This document shows positions 39,301-51,300 of a stretch of DNA of 64,000 nt, piece after piece (positions within the stretch are counted from its first letter, which is position 1; every line of letters starts with the position of its first letter). Source of the DNA: Anas platyrhynchos (Eukaryota; Chordata; Aves; Anseriformes; Anatidae); NCBI RefSeq assembly GCF_047663525.1, contig NC_092602.1:1309501-1373500 (forward strand), given 5' to 3'. The notes beneath the pieces were generated by a model that did no database searches, had not been told where the DNA came from, and saw only the letters and a program-made list of their open reading frames with translations. The position numbers and the translations under genes are program-made.

Positions 39301-42300
39301 CCCGCAGCAGCCCAGCAGATGCTGCTGAGCCTCTCGCTCGGAAAGGCATCTTCTACAGCTGAACAACTCAGTGGAGACATTTAAAAACACATTTAATGCA
39401 GGCCCGTACACATCAGCTCCCTGGGCTGCGAGATGCTCTCATTATCTCTGCCCTGTTTAGCACCGTGCCCGAGTTCACTGCGGGGCGGGCAGGGTGGGCG
39501 CAGCGCTGGGGCTCCGAGGAGCTGCGAGAGACATCCTGTGCTCACAGCACCCCTGAGCCAGCCGAGTCCTGCTCACCCAGAACCCAGAGCAGCTAGCTGG
39601 ACAGCTGGTTTTTCAATAAAGCCCTGTGCAACCCCTCCTGCAGCCTAGACACGCTGCACATAGCGTGGCCCACACGTGGATGGGATTTCCCACCTGTCCC
39701 AGACTTTGGTTTCAGAGCACAAGGCGATGCTGACACGCAGCTGAACACACAAATCACAGCAGCACCTCCAAAACTGGGGAGAAGTCCTCCCTCTCCCCTG
39801 AGCCTGAACCAAGGGCGAGGTCTCTACAGAGCCACGCTGCCCGTGGCAGCTCTCTGCCTCGCTGGGCAGTGCGCCACCACCCCCCTTCTCCAGTTTGGGT
39901 TTTCCAGGATCTCTCCATTCTCAGGCAGCTGTTTGCAGCCCTCTGGGCAATGTCCACAGCAGACCCCAGCCTGGCCAGGCTGCGATGCTCACCCCGTGCA
40001 GCTGGGTGCCACAGCTGCTGGACACAGGCAAAGGGCACTCCCAGCTCTGCCCAGCCACCAGCTGCCAAATCCACTTTGCTGCCCATCACCGACTTACCAC
40101 GGACCAGTTTTCTGCCAGCTGCACGTGGTAACAGGAGGGCTGCAAGGCAGCAAGCCCACAAAGCCCCTCCAGGCCTCGCACCCACACTGGAACAGCAGAG
40201 AAAAGTCAGTCCAGAAGTGCAGGGCAGGTGGGTGAGGTCTCCCTGCCCCTGCTGCCCAGCAAGGTGCCGGAGTGAAGCAGGTGCCCCTCTGCCAGCCCCC
40301 GGGGTGCCATACGAGGATAAGCCAGGAGAGAGCAGCCCCGGACACAAGCATGGGCACTGAGAAGCCACCCAGGCAAGGGCTGGGGTCTGGGCTGCCATGC
40401 AGCCCCTGGGACAGAGCCCGCTTGGCACCACGCTCTTGATGTGTGGTCAGTGCTGCTCTCCATTTCCAGCAAGAGAGGAGAGCGCTCGTGCCTGCCCAGG
40501 AAACCCAGCAGATTGCTCTGCTCACGTCACGGCCAATGCAAGGCACGCTGCTGTCAGCTAGGGAGCAGCACCCAGGAGAAAACCTGGAGAGAAGAACGGC
40601 CTCCCAGTGTGCTCCAGCAGCACGGAGCAGCCACCAGCACCTGTCCTCAACGCCGTACCCAAACCTCTCCAAACGCTACTCCTGCTGGCAAAGCCACACA
40701 CGAATGCACTCTGCTCAGGAAAACCTCTCTGTGCTCTGCCAAGGTCTCAGAAGCACGAGCACACAAACTAAGAGCACCTTGCCCACGCTAAATCCAGGAG
40801 AAATGGTGCATTCTTTTTTAACCTTATGTTTTCTTGAGATGTTTCTGAGATCCTGAGTGCGGCTGAGCACTAAGGCAACCTGAGCACTGACGTGGGCAAA
40901 CAGCCCCGGGCACGGGCAGGCCTCCAGCCCTGCCGAGGGTGCTCCGTCAGCCTCCCAGGGCAGCATGAAGTGACAGATGCCAACTCGTGTTTGTCTGCTT
41001 CCAGCCCTCCCCTCGTGGGCTAATCGGAGCAGCTTGGGGGCAGCTGCCCTTTCCTGCCAGCCCACTGGTTTCATTGGAAGGGGTTTGCGGTACGCTGGGC
41101 ACGCAGAGCAGCGGGAGGATGAGGAGGGCTCGGCGAGGAAGGCGGCTCTCCCCAGAGAAAAGGGCAGCTCTGCCTAGCCAGAGCCAGGCTTGCAGCACGC
41201 TCTGCTTGTCAGCAGAAGAGGTTATTTATAAGCTCAGCTGGCACACGGGGAGCTGCAGCACTCAGGAAGGTGCACGTACCGGCCAAATTAAAGAGCAGCA
41301 GCCTAGGTGTAGAGCCCAGAAGCCAGTGAAAGAGCAGTGGCATCATTAAGAAGCCAGAAGGAACCAACAAGTCCTTCGTGCCTGGATGCCTCAGCTCCGT
41401 GTCGCAGCAAGCTATAAATAATTCCGGGCTGCGAAGCCTTGTGCTGTACAGAGCAGCAGAGAATGAGTCACACCTTGAAGTCTGTTCTGCTCTTTCGATG
41501 CCGTTCAGTCGACAGAGCACAAAGGCACACAGGCCTGAAACAAGCGCCTGCACGTATTTCATCCAGGAGCCTTGGAAAAAAAAGGAGGAAGGCAGCCTCT
41601 TTGCTCTCCAAAGAGAAAGGGAGACCTCACAGCTCCCTTCTTTCTCTTCCGTGCATATGTCTGTGGGTGCTCCAGTCTCATTCAGTGGTAACAGCACTAC
41701 GCGAGCCTTATCGGAGCAACTCCTCCGAAAGCTGGCTGTCATCACTTCTGTCATTTTCCTCCCAGCCTCCAAATTAGCAAGCTGCCCTTCAGCTATTTGT
41801 AAATGGAGGAGGGCTGCTCCCCCTCCGCACGCTGCCTGCGGCATTTGCTCAGCAGCAGCCACATGGCCCCAGCACGGGCGTGCTGGAAGCACAGGGACTG
41901 CGGCTCTGCAAACATCTCTGCGGGGAGCCGACAGCCACAGCAAGCAAACCAGGCACCCAACGGGCACAGGCTGCCCCCCTTACCTGGAGCCAGGGCTCGT
42001 GGTGCTGGTGCTGAGCGGTGCTTTCAGCTCCCTCGGCATCCTTTGAAGTGGAGGAGCTTGTCCTGAGCAAGAGCCATGGGGAGGAGCGGAATCGCTACCC
42101 AAGAAATGGTCAGAACTCAAGGGACCCCGAGCAACCCGGTCTGCCCCTCAAAGTGGTAAAAGACCCGATGTCAGGGCACAGCCAGACTCCTCCCTTAACA
42201 CCGCTTCTCTTCCAAAGGCAGGAGAGGTCTGTGAGCAGCCCTGAGCCCGCGGGCAGAGGGAACCCTCCCTGCTCTGCCTCCCGGAGCCAGCACCCATCGC

Positions 42301-45300
42301 TCGGGCAGCTGCCAGCGAGGAGCCGAGGCAGGTGGAGGGCAGCAGGCACCCTGCCAAAGCACACTCTGGAGCTGTGGGTGAGTGGGTAAACACTCCACGC
42401 TGACAGGCTGCTGGTGCCCCGTTAACGCTGCCTCTTTGTGTGCTTGAAGCCCCCTCTGGCCCCGTCCCCATCCTACCTGCAGCCCCCAGAGCTGGGAGCT
42501 TTCCTCACCCACACCCAGCGCAGAGGGGCTGGTTCCAGGCCCAGGGCTCCCTGGGCTACAAGAAACTCACCCAGCTGACAGCCTGAGGTGCTTCCCTCGT
42601 TATCAGCACAGACTAATTGGTTTCTGCATAGGTTTGGGACTCCTCCACACCCACCCCAGCCACCAGCCAGGTTTCTCCACTTCCACGAACTCCGTGCCTG
42701 GTAGCACTCTGCAGACCGAACGCCTGATGGTGCTCGAGGAGCTGCTTCACCTGGGGCACTAACCGTGTCCCTCCCAGTCTGAAGGGTGAAGGAAGTTACA
42801 CAGAAGGGCCAGAACAACAGAAAAAACTTAATTCTGCCCCCTTGATTGCAAAGTCTCCCCTGATGATCAGCTGTGATCAGAAGCTGAAGCCCTGCTTTCT
42901 TCCACCAGAGTAGACAGGGAGCCGACCCGGCACATATTGCTGGCAAAAGGCAGCTGCTCTTCAGGGAGGTTTTGAAGCAAAGGCTTTGCCAAGACTTCGA
43001 TGAATGAATTCTGAAACGCTTCCACATTTACAAAATTGTCACACCAGCAGAGGAAAAAAAAAAAGTGAGAAACGCAGGTTAAGTGAAAAGCACAGCTGCC
43101 AGAAAACAAGACCCGCAGCGGCACAGTGTCAGAGCAGATCTTCCACAAGCCCCATTAGGTGCTGTAACAGTCTCCAGACCGAAGCCTCCCTTCCATAAAC
43201 TTCTATTCCACAATAGCAAAGGAATATTTACAGGCTTTGTTGAATTGATTCTCAAGGGGCTTAAAAAACAAAGATTATTTCTAGTATTTCTTAAGTGACC
43301 GTATGCACTGCCAGCATCCTTCTGACACGTGTCGATCTATTTCGGGCACAAAGCGAAGACCTCAGGGATCCAGATTCCTGCCAGAAGAGCTCAAACTCTG
43401 GCACCAGCCACCTCCCCAGGGGGACATCCCTGGGAGCACACACAGCACAGCCGGGCCACGAGGCAGGAGACCCCGCGTGAGGGTGCTGCAGCCCCAGGTC
43501 ATACCAAATCCCACCACCAGAGACTCACCGCAGAAGGAGATGATGTGGCTGCTGTCCTCATGCACGAACTTCCTCGTCACCGCCTCCTCCATGATCTGCT
43601 TCACCTGTCGAACAGAGGTCCCGTTAGAGAAACTGGGAGATTTCACCCCAAGACCAGAGTGAGGAGAGCCGTGGTGGTGCCTCCACGGGGAGGAGGAACA
43701 GGGCTGGGCAGGGAGCGGGCCAGCAGCATGAATGTGGTTGTGCCATGAGGAACCCTCCTTGATCCTGACTTCTCTGACCACCTCCAACAGCCCAAGAGGT
43801 CTCACAGAGAATCACTGCACCTTTGCTTGCCACTCATCACGGGCTATTTCAAAAAGTAATGACAAAAAGGATGCTTTGGTTTTTGAGAAACTTCAAAGTC
43901 GGAAAACAAGGAGCAGAGAATCAGCTGCAGGCACCACGCATTGTTTAGATCAAAGGTGTCTAAATAAGGGTAACCAAACCTCGCTTTTAATGCTTTCATA
44001 GCATCGTGCTCTTTCACTGTGTGGGGCTTTGACAAATTTCATTAGGATCGCAGCTGCTCCAAATGCCCGACAGCTGTGGCAGTGCCAAAGCCATCGCCTG
44101 GCACTGAGTGTGCCCAGGAATGCGACCTGCGTGACACTAGAAAAGAAAATAAAGGGTAACCCACATAAATCAGGAGTGTGAGGAGACAGGAGGGAGGTCA
44201 GACCCGCCGGGGAAGCAGGCTGCTGCGCCTCCCAAAGCAGACCATATCCCGCTCAGAGCCGTGGTGACTTCCATCCTCAGCTATCAGCCTCCCTACTCCT
44301 GCTGAAACCAGCAAAAGCCCCGCTGAATGTTTGGTCCTGAGATGTTCAGTTCCTAACAGTTCTTCCTTTTAAATACCGAGCTACTGGTATGCCCAGATCT
44401 CATCTTCCACTGCCCCTCAAGCATCCTGCTTTTCTCTCTTTGGTTGCAGAAAACGCAGGGGAAAGGGTTCACAGTGCGGAGACGTGGGCGTAAGAGAGGC
44501 TCTGCTTATCAAGATGTTCTCTGTAAAGGCACAGAGAAGAGAAAAAAACAGCAGGTCAAGACTTGGCCAAGCAAACCTTGCATGTACGAGACCTTTAATG
44601 GAATTGTTTGGGGAACTGAACTCCTTCGGAAGCCGTAATCAAGGTCAGTTATGCACAACCGATGGCTCAATAAAGGAGGGCTTTTTATGAATATGGATTA
44701 AGAAAATAGCCCTATCTAGAGCCAGAAGCGTCTGTCCGCATGTCGAAGCAAACAGGTCAGCTCCCCGTGCTGCTCCGCGCCGCTGTGCTGGGTAAAACAG
44801 AGCTGCTGGAGAGCCCAGCAGGGAGCGGGGCTGGCGGTGACTTCACCTGTGGCCCCGGCTGCTCCGCTGAGCTGGCAGTGAGTCAGGGGCTGCAGCAGGG
44901 GATGGAAGCGAGGTGTGGATGGTGAATGTTCATGGACCTTAAACTTAAACTGAGGGGGATGCTTCTGTGTGTGCAGGAGGCTGGGAAGAGCAAGGCTGGG
45001 AAAAAAAAAAAAAAAAAAAGAAAAAAATCACTTGGGAATCGACGCACACAGTTTGTTACCGGCTTGTGATTAAAACCAGGAGCAGATTCAAATTAAAGCA
45101 GTATATCCAAATATTTGGCAGCCACCCCTCGTGCAAGCCGCCGCCTTGCTGCCCCACTGTGGTCTCACCCCCCCATGATGGTTCTGTGGGGCAGGCACCA
45201 TCTGCATGCACGGCGGGACTCCTGCTCCAGCCGGGCATCTTGGCGCAAGCACGGCACAGACAACCTGCACTTGAGAGGCCCAGAAGATCTCCTTCTGAGA

Positions 45301-48300
45301 GACGCAGCTTAGTGGAAAACTACCCGTTAAAGGAGAAAAAAAAATACACGGTATTGACTGAGGTTATCACCCTAAACAGCATAAATCAGAGATATTTAAA
45401 GAAGTGGGAAGGGCGCTGCAAGAAGGGCACCCACCTGATGCGAAGGGATGGAGCAGAGCGAGAGCAGCCATACAATAAACACGACGCCCTGATAGCTAGG
45501 GAAACAGATGGGGTCTCATAAACACCCCAAAATCTTACATTTGCCCCAAAGTGGAGCAGGCTGGCATCCCTAGGACGGCTGAGCAGGACACAGCCCCACC
45601 CCAGAGCACCCCCAAATCCTGCCCTTCTCCTGAGGCTGTTGCCTGCTGATGCCAAATCAATCCCCTGCTGAGCCCCTGGGGATCACAACCCCCCCAGCAG
45701 CGACCCTACACCACGATCCCAAATCCTCCCTGGCAGCAGAGCGTGCCCACGGTGCTGCCAGGCTGCAGAGCGCCAGCTCGCCCGGGCTTGGCTCGTGCTG
45801 CAGGGAGGACTGGGGCTGCCTCATCCCGGCATTTTCATGCTAATCCTCACATTGTAGCCAGAACAATCCCAGCGAATGAAGCTGCCCACTCTCCGTCTAA
45901 AGGCAGACTACGGAAAATGAGATATTTACTCTGCGTTTATTAGAACGGAAATTAAAACAGCAAGCAGTAATTTAGCTGTAGGTAAACTCCAGAGGAACGC
46001 TGTGAGTTCTCTCCTGGAGAACAAAACGCCCTTCCCAGCACAGCCACGAGCCCAGGAGAGGTGATCCCCTGCCCTGAGAGCATGGGTGCAGACACCCCAC
46101 AGGGAGATGGCCACGCAAACCCAGCCCCAGAGGTCCCAGAAGGCAGCCAGGATCTGCAGCCCTGCCTGAACTGCTGGCTTACAGCAAGCCAGCGAGCCCT
46201 TCTTTGCTACCCAGCAATGAATTACAGGATAAATGCCATTTGTTCCTCCTCATCCCGTCTCCAAAACGGGACCCTAAAGCCCAGGACGCTGAGAGGAGCA
46301 CTGGGGATGTGGGGATCAGAGGTGTCTCTGCTACAAAAGCCCCAGGGTTATGCCTCACCCCAAAGGGGAATTCTCCCCATGCCCATACGCAGTCTCAGAT
46401 GGAGCAAGCCAAAAATGACAGCAGTTAAAATAACCACCAAGGTGCAGAGACCAGGAGTGAGCCACGAACCCTGGCTTTCATTAGGCTCTCTTTGCTCATA
46501 ATCCCGTCTTTTTACCCCAGGGAGGTCACTCCACAACCCGTCCTGCAGACTGTTCAGTCACGTTAACAGTCACAGCTTCCCCTGCCATGCTTTTTGCAAA
46601 GACTTTCACTGCTTATCAAGGCACTCCTGGTGGAGCAGGCTACCTCCCGTATGTTTGTCCACACTCATAACTCTCACTGTTTGCTCTAAGCCAGATGCAA
46701 ACAGGCTGCAAAAGAAATCCTGCCAGCAGCTCCTCTCTTCCAAGAACTTGTTTCATCTGCTCTTCTACCTGTTCAAGAAAATGGGAAGCCAGAGAAACCT
46801 CACGTTGATGATAGAGCCTTTAAACCTGGTTTACTTTTCCATGTTCACTTTTCATATTTTTTTATGAGCTTGCATCTTCTTATTCTCATCACAGACAAAG
46901 TTCTGCTTTCATCATGCATTTGGAAGTTAATGGCAGCACTGAAAACTCCCATTTTACCTGTTAGTTCTGATGCAACAAGTCCATGTGGGAAATCCTTGAC
47001 ATAATCCGAGCATTTCTTTAATTGCTTCTCTGAATCAAGGCCTCTTTCCAAGAACAAGCTCTGGTTAAGCTCTGCAGCAGACAGTTTCCCGGACACTGTG
47101 CAAGACTTGTCCATGCGGTGCCGCAGTATTATCACTTCTCAGGTATTATAAAATGCTAAGGGAGCACTTAGCGAAACAGACGCAATATTAACACAATCAC
47201 AGGCGTGCTTGTGCTTGCAAGGACAAACACAGTTTGCTTGCGTTGCAGCTCAGCCAGCCCCACGGCAGGGCTTTGCCACCGGGTCACCCAGCTAAGATTT
47301 CCCAGCAGAGCACGGCTGATTTTTGTCCCTGGCTCTTGGGTTGGTTTGTTCCAACGGAGGCTCAGCAGGCAAGGCAAAGCGGGTGAAGAATCCCTGTTCG
47401 GCTCTAGGACACAGAAATATTATGCAAACCCCACTGTGGACTCATGCACTGTCAGCCAGTGTCCATCAAAATCCCCGTGGAGCAAAGCATGCTGGGGACG
47501 GCAGACAGAAAAAATGGCACAGTCGGTTGCACTGGCTGTGCTGCAGCTAAAAAGCTGCTCTACAGCAGAACTTTCCAGTCCAATACCTCTCGCAAACTAG
47601 ATTCATCTTCTCATTTGAAAATGAAATGTCTGCCTGCTGACAGTCTTGTTGCTTCTGCTGACAAAGACACAACATCCTCGTTTTAGCAGGCTTCTTTCTA
47701 AAACTCGCACTGTCAAATCCAGTGCTGCAAGATGCATCTCCCTATCTCCTCAGCCCTGAGCACCCTCATTATTCCGAAAGCAGGTGCCAGACAGACTTTT
47801 CCAGCACCATCACAGGTTGCAGCCCAGCTCTGCCACTTGTCTAAGACTCTACTAGCTGCCTCCTAAATAATTCCAATTAACCATGCTCCCACCAGCTAAA
47901 ATAACGCCCATTGCAGAGCACACGCACTATTTCTGCCCAGATGCTCCAGGGGCTGTCACCAGCCACCCGGTGGCCCAGGGGACTGCTCCTGGTGTGCTTG
48001 GCAGACACGCAGCTGCTCAGCTCCTGCCCCATGGCAGCTGGCCGTGCAGTGGGACATCGCCATGCGGTGCACAGCCCCGTGGTGCACAGCCCCGTGCTCC
48101 GCTAACGCCTCCATCACCATTACCTACACCAGCACTAAAAGCTCTTCGGCAGCTCCATCTCCTTGCTGCCACAGAGACATCGATTGCAACCCTACTGGCT
48201 GAGACCTTTGGCTTCTCTAAAAGTCGTGTTTAATTATTTATCATCACCTACTAACTCAGGCACGAGGCAGCATCCCCGTGATGGGCAGCCTCCAGCCCAG

Positions 48301-51300
48301 CCATGTGCGGGCACCTCGTGTCCTCCCTGGCAGGAGCCGGCTGAGCCTGGGTGCTGAGCAGGAAGAAGGCATTGATGCAGACGAGTAAAACAGCAGAACA
48401 CTCCAACAGTTTGCTGGAAAGAAACCAAAAAGACATGAAATGGAAAGGTCCACACTACAACACCGTATCCTGGGGGAAAACAGGAACGATCCCAGTGATC
48501 TGTGTTTGCAGACGGCATTTTGCACCAGGCTCTCTTCACAGGGCATCAACTTCTGGCCAGAAAGCCGTACGTGCAACACTAATTTAAGACTGCTTAAGAT
48601 CACGTTATAGCCATTTCTATTCCTGTTGTGCTTGTCAAATGCAAATTTCCACGCCATCTGTTGGCACTGCTGGTACCGCTATTTGCGACACGCTCGGTAC
48701 AGACACCACAACATTTTGGGAAAAACTTTAGTCATTTCTCCGTTCTCGGTGCCTGACCTTGAAGCTTTACCCTCTGGTTTTGTTCTGTGCCCATCACCCC
48801 ATAAAGCCCGTGGTTTCTGAGTTACATTGACAAGGGTTTGGGATTCTATGAACAAAACCTGAAGACCCCAGGTGGGACTTGCAGCCCCCGCCTGCGTTGA
48901 AGTCTGTGGCTCCGTTGGCTCTGTGCAAAGGCAGGTATTTCTATGGCAACTGCCAGGACGCCGCGAAGAGGAGAGGATGACATTTTGGCAGCGCAGAGAG
49001 GCTGGGTAGGGAGGAAGGAGCCTTCTCCAAAACACCGAGCTCGCCTCCCCAAACACGACAGAGGAAGATGAAGGGAGAAGGAAAGCAGCACGAGACTTGC
49101 ACTGGGTACGAGAGAGCTGGCCAGCGGTTTTGGAGGATGAGACACGAGCGCTTTTATCTTCAAAAGGAGAGAAAATGGCCCCCAGTGATTAATAATGCTT
49201 TTTTTCAGAGGAGATCAATGCAGGCAATCAAGAAATGCTGCATTAAAGCTTTCTGTTTACTTTTGATATAGGAACATTTGAAAAAGGCTGACTGGGGTGC
49301 TCGAGAGCTGTCAGAAGGTCCCTCTGCAAACAGGGACTTTCATTACAGAGCTGCTGCTTATCATCCTCATCTTCATTTCACCTGAACAGTTTTGACAGCT
49401 ACACAAAGCCTGGGTTTTTTAATTTGGCCTTGAGAACATATAAAGCTATCAACACTAATCTTTCAAATCCTAATAACGTTCAATTAATTTCCAGTGCTCT
49501 ACCCATCCAGAATGAAGTAGCTCGCATGGACAGCCACAGCCTGGCGTTGAGGACCCACGGACACAAGCACAGAGGCAGAACAAACCCGAGCTGCAGACCT
49601 CTCCCTGGTCACTCTGCACTGCTCAGCCTGGCGGCAGACAACACGGCTGTGTCGTGGGGCACCGATCTGAAGGGTGGAAGGAGAGACTGACTGATGAGGC
49701 TATGATATGCGATAGAATTAGTGAACAGCCACAGAGCAACACCCGTTCAAGCTGTTAACAAGAACCAACGTACCCAACGCAGACAGAATGCCACGGGACA
49801 TCAGAAAGCGAGCAGCCTGTGCTCAGTCAACAACTGTTTAAAAAAATGTCTAAGAACAAGCAGCAAAATGCTCAATACATGCAGATCAGTGACTTGCTAT
49901 TAAAAGACTCAGCGCTACTTGCTGAGTGGCAAGTTAAATAAAAACTAAGTTTTCACAGAGGAATAAGCAAGACAAGTGTTTACTTTCATGTTCCATTCAG
50001 CTTTTCACGCAACTAATTTTCCAGGCACAGCACAAACAGCCTGTATTTCACGGGTAACACCTGCTTCCCCACCTATTCTCGTATGCACTGCAATTAACCT
50101 GGAGGTACTCAGAAGACTCTACCAGAAGACTCTCTTAAAAGACTTAAAAATGAAACTTCTTTTTTTAAGAAAGGTGGGGGGGAGGATGGGTTGCAAGAAG
50201 AATATTTTTTATCTGAAAATATCCAACCCTCTTTTAACCTGGGATATTTCGGGGTCTGGATTTTTAAATAAGCCTCATTCCATCTGATAAGGGCTGTAAA
50301 AAAAAAAAAAAAAACAAAAAAAAACAAGAGAGAGAGAGAGAAAGAGAGAAGATTGGGTTATGCTTCTTTTCCTGTATAACAAGGAACAGGATTCCTCAGA
50401 AAATCATCCTGCCACTTCTTCCCTTACAGTCTGCTGACAAATAGCCAATTTTGCAGCTTTCAAGATTTGTTTGATTTATTATAAACACATGGACAAAAAA
50501 AAAAAAAAAAAAGACAACGACAGAGACAGCCCCAGCTCCACGCATTTCCATCCACAGATCTACTGCGGAGCAGGTCTTCTTAAAAATAAAAATGCGTTAA
50601 CCATGGCAACAACCAAATACTGAAGTCCATTTGCTCACTGTGGCACTTTGGACAGTTTCCATCTACTGTTTATCTATCTCTTCTAATCAGACCTTGTCTA
50701 CACAGTATTTTTATGCCTTCAGCTATTGCACTAGGATGACAGATGTGGTATGGCTTCCCCAGTTTGATCTGTGGACATTCCTAGATCCAGAAGAGCTCAC
50801 CTACATGCGAGAACCCCACCAGACCACAAAAAGCCACAGCTGAGGCCCTGCAAACCAGGTATGGTCTAATGGAATGAGAACATGGAGTTTTGTGAAAGGT
50901 GAAAATTCCAGAGGTGGAAAAAATAAAAGGGAGATTTCTGCTGCTGGCCCTTTCTCTTCCTGCTTCAAAGTCTGCACAAGCTCCTGACTTAACCTGCAGT
51001 CAGTCTAGAAGAGGGAAAAAAAGAAAATAGGCAAAATAGGCCTTTTGAGCAGGGATCGTATTTCTTTTTTTTTATCCTAACAAAGTGCAGAGCCTGGGTC
51101 TGACGTGGAATCCACGCACCTGTGTAGCTGTGTGCAAACAGCCCCATCCTGCTGGGCCAAGGACACAGGCAGCAGGCGCTGAGCTAGGAGAAACCTCGGG
51201 GCGAGCACAGCCGCCCGCTGCCTGCGTGGGCAAAGAAGCAGCAGCACACAGCCATCCCAAGGCAGAGCCCAGAGCAATGGGACTGCCAGAGAAACATCTC

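Noticed and set aside
45001..45027. Poly-A tract as a retrocopy end
   Set aside because: No AATAAA or close variant lies at a suitable distance upstream, so it is treated as simple sequence.
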